From: Palaemon carinicauda | Lineage: Eukaryota; Arthropoda; Malacostraca; Decapoda; Palaemonidae | NCBI RefSeq assembly: GCF_036898095.1 | Contig: NC_090751.1 | Location: 74,779,432-74,843,431, forward strand | Length of the DNA stretch: 64,000 nucleotides | Direction: 5' to 3' | Part shown: positions 22,590 through 33,300 of the stretch, one piece after another | Numbering within the stretch: the stretch's first letter is position 1 | Layout of the letters: every line of letters begins with the position of its first letter | Made by a program: the position numbers and the translations under genes | Notes under the pieces: model-generated | Database searches by the model: none | Seen by the model: the letters and a program-made list of their open reading frames with translations, nothing else | What the model was told of the DNA's origin: nothing

Positions 22590-24386
22590 TCACTGCCCTT
22601 CTGGCACATAAAACTTACTCTGGGACCTGAGTCCCTGTAGTAACTTCAAGGAGCTCTGTGTCTTGGGAGCCTCGGCATTGCCCGCCACAACCTTATCCAC
22701 GTGAGCCCGTCCCAGGACTAGATCCCTGGCCACAGGCAGGGCCAGGGAGGTTTTCTGCTGCACGGGTGCCTCCATCAACCGACTCAGGCTGGACCTCCAG
22801 AAGTCCTCGTCGGTTGGAACAGGTTCCTCAATACGATGATGCCTTCGTATCAGGCCTATTACTCTCCGATACGCCGAGTCCTCGGTCGGGGAACCTTCTC
22901 TGCCGTCAGCAGTACCTTCTGCCTGATCCCGAGGAGCCGGGTCACCGGGCACTCCTACCGGGCGCTTTGGCTCTGGATCAACGGGCACTCCCCTGCGGTG
23001 GTAGCGGTCTGCCCCGACGGGAACCTCCGCACCAGGGTCGGGTGTCGGGACGGGAATCGCCGTGTCGGCGAGAACTACCGTTCGTACAATCTCTTTGGAG
23101 GACGAGGAAGCGGTTCCCGTGGGCTGACCCGACGGAGGAAACCGTTCCTTTGGGTCCAAGAGCCGAGCCAGCTGTGCTGACCCGACCAGGCTGCCCGTAC
23201 GAAAGCACGGTTCCCCCCGCTGGGCGGGGTGAGCCGGGAGCTTCGCGGTCTTACGCCTGCCTGAAGAGGCCTTCTCGCATTGCTCCCTGCGAGGGTCATA
23301 TTTGCGGCTGAACGATGGCCTTCGTGGCGAATAATCCCTGGACCGTCGGCCAGGGGAACGTTGAAAATCACTCCTACGGGGAACGAAGACCCATTCACCA
23401 TCGGGGGACCTACTCTTCCAGTACTTCCTCTGTGGTGACCTGGATCGTTTCCTACTGTATCTCGAGTGGGACCTTGAGCGGGAACGCCTGCTCCTGGACC
23501 GCTCCCTCCGCCGTCAGCGCCTCCTCCTCGCTTCATCTTCTGAAGAGATCGAAGAACCTCCATCCGAAGAACCCGACGATACTCTACAACCCGATCGACG
23601 GACGGGAGCGGGGGCCACGGAGGTCTTCGCGACCTGCTGAGTTCCAGAGGTTGAGGATTGTAGGAAAGAATCCGGAACCGCCGTCAGAGGAGCTGGAAAG
23701 GAGGTCGGTCGCACTACACTTGGGAACCAGGTATCCAGGCCCTCTTCCATCCGCATCGGGGACCTACCTGGCGTTTTAGGGAGCCTCCACCCGAAGGGCC
23801 CACTTACCATAGATTCTAACTTCTCCTGGGCGCTACCAGCCGCTGAAGTACCTGAAACACAGGACCACGAAGCGGGCGAAGAGACAGGCACAGCGTTACT
23901 ACTCCACATGGGGTCGTCGGAGGAGACGTGCCCCCCAAGCACAAGGGCAGAGTCTCCAGAACCTCCAGCCACAGCACTATCAGGCTCCCCACTAGCCTGA
24001 GAAGGCCCAGCAACCCCCACATCATATACATTAGACTCCTGGGGAAGGGCCCTCGGCACTTTCCCCGCAACGGACTTACCTCGTCCCCTACTCTGGGTAG
24101 GGGAAGAGGAGACAGAAGCCCCATCGGACCGTCCACTTGGCGACGGTAACGGCGAAGAGATGCTAGACTTCCTGGGCGAACGTTTCGATGACTTCTTCTT
24201 TTTCGTGCCATAACGCACCCACTGGATCTCATTCCAGTTAACACACTCATCGCACGTATCCGACGGCGAGCACACTCTGCCTCTACAGGAAGAGCAAAGG
24301 GAATGAGGGTCCACTTCTGGTTTGGAAAGGAACGCTCCACACGACTTTCCGGCTCTAGGCCCAGGACAACGGCGGATCTGCTCCAT
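22590..24386 (-). pseudogene. Gag of element C, one in-frame TGA
   Basis: The likely start is Met 24386 (MEQIRRCPGPRAGK), because the same CPG phrase opens gag in element D. A Cys/Trp cluster follows: LC-x2-CRG-x2-C-x5-C-x2-C-x2-W, then QW. Next come Lys-rich and Ser/Pro/Gly-rich stretches. A TGA at 23514 interrupts an Arg/Ser-dipeptide region (RRRERSRSRRSRSRSHSRYS) resembling SR proteins. The frame then stays open to a TGA at 22587 and continues in register into RT. The cluster may bind zinc and RNA; this is inference. Many open frames on the plus strand here are shadows of this GC-rich region. Confidence 0.75.
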
Positions 24387-24591
24387 CGCACACAACCACA
24401 AGACACAGGCACGAAGGGAATAAACAAGGAATTCACTTGGGAAACACAAGGAAAGGTAGTGAACACGCGAGAACACAAGGGAAAAGCACAGAGATACCAC
24501 GCGGTAACCACGTGGGACACACGAGTCGGGACACAAAGGGTCGTAAGAGAATGAGAGCGGCGTGATGGTATCACGACGCGACCAGAGAACT

Positions 24592-24783
24592 TACTGACTA
24601 GCGAGACCCAAGCTAACGCCGACCTAACTCAGGTCTACCCTCAGGGCACGTTCTCCTTACTCCTGGGTTAGTCCTCCATAGAAAACGGAGGTAGGGTATA
24701 CTACACAAAACTCTGGTCAGTTGAGAGGAGATTACAGGTAACTCCTAAGAAAGTAGTTCGAGGTAAGTCTGTGTTGGAACAAA
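24592..24783. repeat. Right (5') inverted terminal repeat of element C
   Basis: Reverse complement of 18270-18450. The outermost tip (TCGAGGTAAGTCTGTGTTGGAACAAA) differs from the left tip and is mirrored in the ICR. Confidence 0.92.
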
Positions 24784-25241
24784 TTATACACTGTAAAGAA
24801 TAAATACTCAACTTTCCAGAGGCAGAAGAAGCTGGAGATTGCAAGATAAATCCTCACAAAAGCGATCAAAAACGTTAGAGCAACAGGGAAAACCACCGTG
24901 CGAATTCGCTATAAAAATAGGAATAAGCGCCATTTTGGATACTTGCAATAGTACGGGAGGAAGGGTAACCTTGATAATGGCTCCCCTTCTGTTTTCGCCA
25001 CTCTTCCCCCTCGAAACGAAAACGCTATTCAGGGTGAAGATTGCTATGTGTCGTATCAAGATATACGTCCCCTGATATTATGCGATATCCTTAAGAGAAA
25101 TTTTAAGGATATTCGCGCCAGGAGTTAGAATTCTGGAGACCTAAGGTCAATTCTCTGGGAATATCACTGTAGCCAAATATCCCTTAGAAAGCTATCAATA
25201 GGAACCTTCCATCAAGACGACATTGACTGAGCCCAAAAAAG
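24784..25241 (-). repeat. 5' ITR and leader start of a B-family DIRS, displaced by element C
   Basis: Read on the minus strand it matches the first part of the foldback element (from 40964): GGGCTCAG..ATGTCGTC.TGATGG, then a GCGTTTTCG-TTTCGAGGGGG-like phrase, then CAGCTTC.TCTGCC.CTGGAAAGTT. The next part of that family occurs at 17890-18233, on the other side of element C. Confidence 0.75.
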
Positions 25242-26918
25242 TAATTTTAACTTTCAGAAGTTTATATTTGTACATGACGCATCCGGGACGTCATCGTACC
25301 AAAGGGGTTAAAAATAAGAGGGTTTGTATTTGTATCGGAACAATCAACATTAAATAAAAAAAATAATAATGTTCAAATTAAAACAATTTAAAAATTGCGG
25401 TCAAGAAGAACAAATAATAAATTAAATAAATTAAGCAGAAAGTGAATGATAATGTTTCCATTAAAAAAAATCTCGGTAAGTCATAATGTCTTTAAAATAC
25501 CTTCTAAAACAAATCCTTGAAGGGGAAATTGCAGTTTAGTGGAGAAACTTGGTCAATCTAGTAGATGGCAGACTAGTTGGTCTCAACATCACTGTAGCTG
25601 ATAACTTCCTATGTATCAATGACACTGGGTTCGACTATCAGGTTCTCTTCTTTTTAAAGGCTAGCTGTCCCTTTTTCATTTGTTACAATACAGCATTTTC
25701 AATAACATTTTTCAAGCTATTATGAGGCAACCACCTTTATCAACTAAAATAATTTATGTGACCATATCGTTATCGTTATTACTAGTTGAGCTGCAACCCT
25801 AGCTGGAAAAGCAGGATGCTACAAGGCACAGAACAGGGAAAATAGCCCAGTGAGGAAAGAAAATAGGGAAATAGATAAACTATAAACGAGAAGTAATGAA
25901 TGTAAAACATAAAATATATCAAGATTATATATAAAACAGCTCGTACAACTCATAGACTAAAGATAAAATATCTGATAAAACTGAGCAACATAGCAGAGCT
26001 AAGACACTAATAAAATTGGTCAACATAGCAGAGCCAACACACCATGCATGGCTTAGTACTCTCTAGGATAGCCACTTCAATGGAAGGAAGGACAGCAATG
26101 ATGGTTTGAAAAATGGATACCAGAGGAGGATAAATGAACAAATTGGTAAAAGGCAACATCTCTATAAACCACCAGGCATCCATAACCTTTCTATTAAGAC
26201 TGCCCGATACACCATTTTAAAAAACAAGAGAAAGAGAGAATAGATAGTGTGCTTGAGTGTACCCTCAGGCAAGAGAACTAACCTAATAGAGTGGAAGACC
26301 ACGGAATAGAAGCTATGGTACTACCCAAGACTAGAGAACAATGGCTTATCAATCTGCACAAAGAAATTTGTCATCTAGGTTATCGTGTCACATAAAGTAA
26401 GTTTTAATTTTGCACAAAAATGAGTGACAAGCGCCTAATTTTGAGTTGGTAATACTGCAATGGTTTTACATCATTTAAAAATGAAATTCATTATTACATA
26501 TAATTTATCAGAAAATTGTCAGTGAACTACTATATACATGCTGGGGAGGTGAACACAAAGCAGTTTAGACAAATTAAAAGTTTGATGAATAATTATTAAT
26601 AAATGGATCATCATCACTACTGCATATCAACTTTCAGAACCTACAGGTACTAAATCGACTTTCTGAAGAACTATAAAAGCAGGAAAAACAATAGTGTGAT
26701 CTAAACATACCAAAGAGCAACTTCCACAATTGAAAGGTCCACTAACATGTTACAATAGATTAGGTTTCAGTAATAACTCACCCTTAACTTATGGCAAGTT
26801 CCTTCAAAACTGAATAACATGGATACCAGGGGTAAAAGAATGGGCAAAATAGAGAGGTTTATTTGCTTCAACAGGAGTTCCACTCGCAGAGTCAAAATTT
26901 TTTTCGTACTGTACTTAC
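25242..26918. other. Probable intron of the saposin-like gene with a dispersed repeat; no exon seen
   Basis: A/T-rich sequence, holding one copy of a dispersed repeat (25775-25900, perhaps extending to about 26390). I found no further exon of the saposin-like gene. Confidence 0.45.
25775..25900 (-). repeat. Dispersed repeat copy 1 (SINE or LINE tail)
   Basis: Read on the minus strand it has TTCCTCACTGGGCTATTTTC, then a GCATCCTGCTTTTCCAGCTA block, then AGGGTTGCAGCT and a TAATAACGATAACG tail. The same order appears at 51775-51940 and 59525-59655, where the tail is (AAT)n. Confidence 0.75.
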
Positions 26919-27055
26919 CCTGGTCGATTTCTGTTCCAGCATGTTCTGGAGGAAATGAACAGCAAATTCACACATCACACACATATTGTCATCACCAACA
27001 TTCCCCTTGCCAAGTGGAGATCCTATTACACCAGTTTTTCCAGCAGAGACAATAT
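26919..27055 (-). CDS. Exon of a saposin-B-domain protein (prosaposin-like)
   Basis: The acceptor TTTATTTACAG precedes 27055 and the donor GTAAGTAC follows 26919. The 137-base exon encodes IVSAGKTGVIGSPLG, then MCVMCEFAVHFLQNMLEQKS, which fits the opening CxxCEF helix of saposin-B domains (lipid-binding, lysosomal, in prosaposin). The phase agrees with the exon at 27259-27436: one base from that exon plus two from this one complete a codon. It ends in phase 0. Only the first Cys pair of the domain is in this exon; following exons were not found. Prosaposin is the best guess, but other saposin-like proteins are possible. Confidence 0.6.
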
Positions 27056-27064
27056 CTGTAAATA

Positions 27065-27204
27065 AACGAGTTAACAATTAAAAAATTATTGAATGATCAA
27101 TAGTAACAAATTAACATAAGTCAAAAGCATTTTAACGAGTTAACAATGAAACAATTATTGAATGATCAATAGTAACAAATTAACATAAGTCAAAAGCATT
27201 TTAT
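27065..27204. repeat. 70-bp tandem duplication in an intron
   Basis: ACGAGTTAACAAT begins at 27065 and again at 27135, followed by the same ATTGAATGATCAATAGTAAC stretch. Confidence 0.9.
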
Positions 27205-27258
27205 ATAATGTAATCTGCATAATCATCAAAAGATGAAAATAAATATTTGAAATCTTAC

Positions 27259-27436
27259 GGATTCCACCCTTGGATAGCTTTACACGAGGCAGCTCGACTT
27301 CATCTTTAAACTCATTAATTGCAGCCTCGTCCATGCCTGTCATGTGACGGCCTTCACTGTTAACCCTTACAGCAGGCAAAATGTCAGATGGAGGTATAAC
27401 TTCATGAATGCTATCTAGAAGTGTCCAAATAGGGTA
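27259..27436 (-). CDS. Upstream exon of the saposin-like gene
   Basis: The acceptor AAATTTTCATTACAG precedes 27436 and the donor GTAAGA follows 27259. The 178-base exon is open in one frame: YPIWTLLDSIHEVIPPSDIL, then PAVRVNSEGRHMTGMDEAAI, an acidic stretch and LPRVKLSKGG. It looks like an inter-domain linker of a multi-saposin precursor. It ends one base into a codon, completed by the next exon. I do not recognise the linker itself; the link to saposin comes from the neighbouring exon. Confidence 0.5.
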
Positions 27437-27599
27437 CTGTAATGAAAATTTCACTGTTAGAGCCTCAACACAAAGTAATAAATAATTTTCATAGTGAAAA
27501 AAAAAAATTAAGAAATAATTACAAAAAAACTCAATCAATAACTTCCAGTGTAGAAAAGCAAAACATGAGAAATAATAAAGAAAAATGGTTTCGATAGTT

Positions 27600-28200
27600 A
27601 AATATGAGAAATTTGTATTTTTCCTAGCAATACTTGCCACAAACCACATCTATAGGAGAATCCTGGGATTTTCCCTGTTCCGACCAAAAAATTCTGGATA
27701 GGCCTCCCCCAAATCTCCACCTCTCCCCGGCAGTGATGACCGGAGGTCAGCTCGGGTTCCAGCATGGACAATGAATTCCATTACAGTTCTGGTCACCCTT
27801 GTGTTCGGTTGTCTCGTTCTGACCAGATTTATTACCAGTATTGTGTTCCTCGTGTTGTGTCCCATTTTTTTTTCCGGTGTGTAGACTTTGGTTGTGCATT
27901 ACCATTCAGCATGGAAAGTGAGAGTGTTCAGTGTAGGTAACCAGGTATCTTTCGCACATGGATATGGAACCTCATGCTTTGTGTACTTTGTGTCGGGGTC
28001 ACCTTGTTCTCAGAACATGAGCCGCAAGTGTGTGAACTGGCCTGACTTCCAGTGAAAGTCTATGGCCACTAAGAGAAAGACGAAGAAAAAGGACCATACT
28101 CTCAAATCATACGTAGTGTCACCTGCAGGACCCGACGTAAATCCACATGAGATGGACACCTTTAAAAAGACAGAAAAAGCTTACAAAAAAAAAAAAAACT
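27600..28200 (+). mobile_element. 5' fragment of a further DIRS element (fragment H)
   Basis: It opens with a terminus like those of elements D and E (GTATTTTTCCTAGCAATACTTGCC near 27617). A gag start follows: PHALCTLCRG, then after one frameshift a CSQN...KCVNW...FQ segment and a Lys-rich tail ending SPAGPD (27966-28140). The Cys/Trp cluster is the same as in gag of C and D. No RT follows, so it is a truncated copy. Confidence 0.65.
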
Positions 28201-28566
28201 TCCCCTTTTGGAGTTGTCTCACTTGAATGTAGATTTTGGGTCTTTTGACACTTGACTTTGCAGCTGAACATTGCGCTTAAATTTCCAGAATACTGTGCAG
28301 TATCCTCTTTATATGTAAATTTCTTACACCCTACATTGTACAGTATGTTATTTATTATATCTACAAAAAAATCTTCTAATTATGACATAAAAATAAATGT
28401 ACAGTAATCCTCCAGAAAAAAAAATAATTTAAAAATCAAAGTACATAAATAACTAAAAATCTCGACTATCTCAAATTACGCAGCAAAGCAGTAGGCTGGC
28501 TTGCCATTACAACACCTCTACATCAAAATTGTAAAACCACCAAAAACTAATGTCAATCAATATAAC
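28201..28566. other. No gene seen between fragment H and element D
   Basis: A/T-rich with oligo-A runs. No motif on either strand. Confidence 0.5.
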
Positions 28567-28770
28567 AAATTAGGATTCAATTCTAATTTTTCCTAACATA
28601 CAAACCTGTAGTCCCCTTTAGTAGGGTATCAATTTCGGCGAAGCTACAAACTAGCCGATAGCTTTTTCAACTACTGAGCTCCCTCCCTTCGCTAGTAGCG
28701 GTAGATGGGGAGTGGGTGACCCACTCCCCCGTTCCCCGCATACCGGCGACCAGCCGTCACTTTGAAATTC
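28567..28770. repeat. Left (3') inverted terminal repeat of element D
   Basis: Contains AATTTTTCCTAACATACAAACC, then CTTTAGTAGGGTATCAATTTCGGCGAAGC, matching 37125-37304 in reverse complement through the GCTCCCTCC(C/T)TTCGCTAG stretch and beyond. Confidence 0.9.
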
Positions 28771-28808
28771 AGCAGGACACAGTATGGTGGGCACAGTATG
28801 CGTAAAAA

Positions 28809-28903
28809 GGACTACAGGTTTGTATGTTAGGAAAAATACAAATTGATTCCTAATTTGTTTTTGTTCCGACACAGAATACAAACCATTCTGTCCTCTTTAG
28901 CAG
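28809..28903. other. Internal complementary region (ICR) of element D
   Basis: GGACTACAGGTTTGTATGTT is the complement of the left end. TTTGTTCCGACACAGAATACAAAC..TTCTGTCCTCTTTAG is the complement of the right end (37255-37304). The junction lies near 28850. Confidence 0.9.
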
Positions 28904-29371
28904 GGACTCACCTTCAGGAGGGTGGTAGTACGGGTCCAACTGGCTGGTCCAGTGTCCCGGGAGGGTTCAGGATACTCACTGGAGTTGCGGCTGAGGGTTC
29001 ATGTCACCTCATCATCCTTCAGGTTGACGGCCTGCTCATATGACAACTGTAAAGGAAGGCAGTCGGTTAACATCGGTACAATAATACGGTCGTTTATAGC
29101 AGATTATTGTTCCAGATGTCAACCAAAACCCCACTCAGCTAAGGAGATAGGAGACACCACCAGTTGTCCAATGACAACTGAGGCTGTCACTAACCCACAG
29201 TTAGACGAGGTCAGCATGTGCACAGGCTCTCGGATGCTGTGACCCCATGAGAGTGGAGAAAATGAAGAATGAAGTACGACAGTCACTCACTTATTCATTC
29301 CAGACTTACTCACGAGTAACGTCCGCCCTCGATCAACTGATACTTATCCTACATGGGAGCTGAGGTTTATA
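28904..29371 (-). other. 3' non-coding part of element D
   Basis: Lies between the ICR and the MITE next to the YR end. Short open frames without motif. Confidence 0.5.
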
Positions 29372-29780
29372 CAGTGAACCCTCGTTTATCGCGGTAGATA
29401 GGTTCCAGTCGCGGCCGCGATAGGTGAAAATCCGCGAAGTAGTGACACCATATTTACCTATTTATTCAACATGTATATTCAGACTTTTAAAACCTTCCCT
29501 TGTACGTAGTACTGTTAACAAACTACCCTTTAATGTACAGAACACTTAATGCATGTACTACAGTACCCTAAACTAAAACAGGCACAAATATTAAAGGTGA
29601 TTTTATATCATGCATTTCCTAAACACGCTAAAAGGCACGATAAAAAATGGCAACCAATGTTTTGTTTACATTTATCTCTGATCATAATGAAGAAACAAAC
29701 TGGAGGTAGAGCTTTGCTTATTACCCAGACATATTTCCCATACTTTTCCCTTAGAACTACATCACATCTTCCTACTTTAG

Positions 29781-29838
<58 letters not shown>

Positions 29839-29879
29839 GTATACACATATACATACCTACATATATACATAAATACATG

Positions 29880-29910
<31 letters not shown>

Positions 29911-29994
29911 CTGTATATATATATGGGTTATGGAAAAAATCCGCGAAGTGGTGAATCCGCGATGGTCGAACCGCGAAGTAGCGAGGGCTCACTG
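29372..29994. mobile_element. MITE copy 2
   Basis: Starts CAGTGAACCCTCGTTTATCG, ends GCGAGGGCTCACTG, flanked by TA. Nearly identical to 5580-6362 apart from a shorter TA tract and scattered changes. It is inserted at the very end of the element D YR, whose last codons run into the TIR. Confidence 0.92.
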
Positions 29995-29996
29995 TA

Positions 29997-30990
29997 CCAC
30001 ATTTTGTGCTGCCACCAAAGGCCCAAGCGAGAATGTGTCTAGGGCCCTGTGGGTGATGTCTTGCAGGTAATGGGCTGTAAAAGTAGTCTGGCATTTCCAG
30101 ACACCTGCCTGTAGTACCTGAGTGACTGAAAAGTTCTTCCTGAACGATAGTGAGGTGCCTATAGCTCTTGTGTCGTGTGCACGGGGGCGACGATCCGTCA
30201 GTTCTATGACTCTCTCGATGACTTGACAGATCCATGAAGAGATGGAATTCCTCGTGATGTGTCGCATCGTCCTCCCCGTGCTGACGAAGAGTCTGTCGAG
30301 AAAAGGACGGCATCTTCTCATTCATTTCGAGTATAGCCTCAGCGCCCTTACAAGGCAAAGTAACAGCTGATCAGGATCATCGGTTACGGAACTCAGGCTC
30401 TCAATCCAAAAGGGCCCGAATCTAGGATTCGCTACTGATGGATTTTGAGTCTTAGCTACAAACTCTGGTACAAAACTGAGAGTAACCTGCCCCCATCCCA
30501 TTGAATAGGCGATGTCGTGGGAGAGACCATGTAGCTCTCTGACTCTCTTCACAGGGGCCAGTGCTACTAAGAAAGCCATCTTTAGTGTCAGGTCCCTGTC
30601 GGAGGCCTGACAAAGAGGTTTGTAAGGTGCTCCTTTCAAGGAATGTAGAACCCATACTACATTCCATGGGGGTGGTCTGACCTCCAACTGAGGGCAAGTC
30701 CGTTCGAAGTTTCGTACGAGAAGAGATAATTCTCTCGAGGAGGAAATGTTGACGCCATTCAGTTCAAAGACAAAGCTTACGACCGAGCAATAGCCTTTAA
30801 CGGTCGACACTGAACGGATGAAAACCTCGTCCACGACACCAACCACAGAGGATTGTCCACTTGGCCTGATAGAGGGCCGAGGTGGACTCATTGAAGTATC
30901 CAGACATGTGCCTCGCAACCAGCTCCGAAAAGCCTTTCCTTGCAAGGAGCTGCTAGATAACCTCCAGGCGTTAAGTCAAAGCGATTTCAC
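29997..30990 (-). pseudogene. Tyrosine recombinase of element D
   Basis: Two frames. The first (30322-30945) has the catalytic-domain start DRDLTLKMAFLVALAPVKRV, the first Arg block, then FVAKTQNPSVANPRFGPF and CLVRALRLY. After a shift near 30325 the second (29997-30321) has LFVSTGRTMRH, RAHDTRAIGTS (HxxR), AGVWKCQTTFTAHYL (Trp and Tyr). All catalytic residues are still visible. The 3' end is capped by MITE copy 2. The N-terminal core-binding part (30820-30990) is more decayed. Confidence 0.85.
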
Positions 30991-31099
30991 CGCCTTTTGG
31001 AAGATCTCGCTGTGTGGTGGTCTGAGAAGCTCTGGACGAGGTGGTAGCCCACAGGGTGTCTCGACTAGCAGATATAGAAGGTCTGTGAACCATTCCATA

Positions 31100-31685
31100 T
31101 GTTGCTAGAGCGAAGCTATCAGGGTCAACTGAAGGTTGTACTATTCCCGGATTCTGTTCAGTAGCCTTCTTACTAGACAGAAGGGGGGAAACGCGTAGAC
31201 GTCCACATTACCCTAATCCAGCACTGGGGAACAATATATTGGAAGCTTTCGGTTGAGAGACGTCGCAAAGAGGTCTATCATCGGCGAACCCCACAAAGTT
31301 AAAACTTAGTTGGCTATCTGTTGATCCAAAGACCATTTGGAACCCACTATCTGAGACTTCCTGCTCAGATTGTCTGCCAAGATGATGTTCTTGCCCCGTT
31401 ATGAAGCGGTCTGATAGGGTTACCGAATTTTCTTCCGTTCAATTTAGGATGTCCACAGCCATCTGGCAAAAGGGTTGTGAAAAGGTACCTCCTTGTTTGT
31501 TGATGTGGGACACTACCGTAGTGTTGTCGCTCATCAGCACTACTGTGTGCCCTGTTTGAAGGTCTTGAGGGCCAGGAATGCTGCCCTCATTTCTAGGAGG
31601 TTCATGTGGCACGACCTTTCGAATTCTGACTAAAGGTCTGAAGCTGTCAGGTATGACATGCGAGCCAGCCAACCCCCCGTACGTA
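31100..31685 (-). pseudogene. RNase H remnant of element D
   Basis: Pieces in changing frames: GWLARMSYL, HMNLLEMRAAFLALKTF (catalytic Glu), and VVLMSDNTTVVSHINKQGGT (third acidic block). The final block and the FPPF-type tail are poorly readable (about 31140-31400). Upstream the reading stops at about 31685, where the MITE begins. Confidence 0.75.
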
Positions 31686-31844
31686 AATGTAAATTTTAAA
31701 CAAAAAAATACCCCATTTCATATAAAATAGGTTATTACAAATATTATACTTTATCATATTACGGTAGTCTGTATAATACTGTAAAGTTCAGTACAGTATG
31801 TTGTTCTCATGAAACAAAAGCACGGCATTCGATTACAACAGCCG

Positions 31845-31928
<84 letters not shown>

Positions 31929-32695
31929 ACAATACTTACATATAGATGAAGAAACTAAAATTAGTTTTCTTAGTGTCAATTAAATACGAAACGAAAAAAT
32001 TATGCCGAGTTTAGGCCTACATCCATTTCAATCGTTGCTAAAAATATGGCATCCGATTTCATCAGCAAACCACTATTTTTTGGGAAACATCATTTTATTC
32101 TAGAAAATTGCTACTCTTTAAATAATTAATTGCACATTAAGAAAGCGTGTACTTTTGTTTTAAAATTTCGGGTGTGTTTTAAAAATCGAGTATTGTTGAC
32201 TTCTTTTGGTTTTACTTTTGGCTGTGATCAGATCAGCTGATGTCTAGCTGCCGCTCTTGAGAGCGTACGAATACACTAACAAAGTATCGTTTATACCATT
32301 TCTTAACTTATTCAAACCGTCTATACAGTTGATATTACATAAGCACCAATGTGTTATAACCTATCAAATTTTTTTGTTTATTACATTTAAAACACACACA
32401 CTCTCTCTCTCTCTCTCTCTGTGGGCTACTTTTCACTACCTCCCATTCCTTACCTCTCTCTATCTCTCTAACAAATTATATCTTTGTTGCTCCTCAAACT
32501 TTCATTTATATTGAAAATCAATCATGATTCAATTTTCCTTACTTTCTCCAATCTCGCACCATCGGTCACATCGCGGTATTTTCGAAATTTCCGGAAAATC
32601 TGCGATATATGTACAGTATATACATGCGTTATGAAAAAAATCCGCGAAGTGGTGAATCCGCGATGGTTGAACCGCGAAGTAGCAAGGGATCACTG
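31686..32695. mobile_element. MITE-family insertion copy 3, left TIR not found
   Basis: The right end is CGCGAAGTAGCAAGGGATCACTG followed by TA. The interior (CATCCGATTTCATCAGCAAA and following) matches the units of the element at 53356-55254. A 74-bp CT tract lies at 31851-31924. No TIR is seen at the left edge, where RNase H coding stops abruptly, so the insertion is truncated or came with a deletion. Confidence 0.8.
31851..31924. repeat. (CT)n microsatellite
   Basis: Pure TC dinucleotide run inside MITE copy 3. Confidence 0.98.
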
Positions 32696-32697
32696 TA

Positions 32698-33300
32698 CCT
32701 GAAAAGGCGTATCCCTTGGCTGTAAGCCCATGTGGACACTAAGGTGAAGAGCCTTGTGAACACTGGGGGTGCTGTCGACAGGCCGAAGCACAGCACTTTG
32801 AATTGGTATACCAGATTTGCCGACATAACGAGGAGGTACTTCCTTGACGCTGAGTGGACTGGGACCTGGAAGTACGCATACTTCAGATCTACCGAGATCA
32901 TGAAATCCCGTGGTCTGATTGCCTGTCTGACCGTCTAAGCGGTCTCCATCTTGAATGGAGTTTGTTCGACAAACCGTTTCAGTGCAGCGAGGTCGATGAC
33001 TGGTCTCCAGCCTCCAGACGCATTTTTCACAAGAAAAATGTGACTGTAGAAGCCTGGGGACTCATCCTCGATCTTTTGGAGAGCGCCCTTCTCCAGCGTG
33101 GTCCAGATTTCGGCCTGGAGGGCCTTGTCCTTCACGGATCCCGACTCGTAGGACTCTGGTGTTGACGGTGGATGAGCCAGGAGAGGGGGATAATTGACCA
33201 AAAGACGATATATCACCTTCTGAGAACGGAAACGGACCAGGAGTCCGCTAACAGTTCCATCCACCGTCGCCATCTGCTGCACAGGCATCCCCCCACCGGT
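32698..33300 (-). pseudogene. Reverse transcriptase of element D, cut at the catalytic motif
   Basis: 33288-32935 reads EKGALQKIEDESPGFYSHIF, then GGWRPVIDLAALKRFVEQTP. After a stop, 32901 onward reads MISVDLKYAYFQVPVHSASR (motif A), LCFGLSTAPPVFTRLF (motif B) and GIRLFRYSD. There the MITE cuts in, exactly where motif C (YLDDWL) should be. The thumb and the first RNase H block are missing on the other side of the MITE. Confidence 0.85.

Larger units (their letters stand above)
18234..24783 (-). mobile_element. DIRS-type retrotransposon C (best preserved)
   Basis: ITRs lie at 18234-18450 and 24592-24783, the ICR at 18516-18616, and gag, RT/RNase H and YR follow one another on the minus strand. 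There is one uninterrupted 390-codon YR, two in-frame TGA codons in gag-pol and a shifted stretch in RT. Its size of 6.55 kb fits DIRS elements. It sits inside the leader of a B-family element. No target duplication is seen. Confidence 0.92.

Noticed and set aside
22658..23311. 217-codon open frame on the plus strand
   Set aside because: Antisense to the GC-rich gag of element C; no motif, and neighbouring antisense frames are equally long.
27650..27865. Minus-strand 71-codon frame as an exon of the saposin-like gene
   Set aside because: It overlaps the terminus and leader of DIRS fragment H and has no saposin features.
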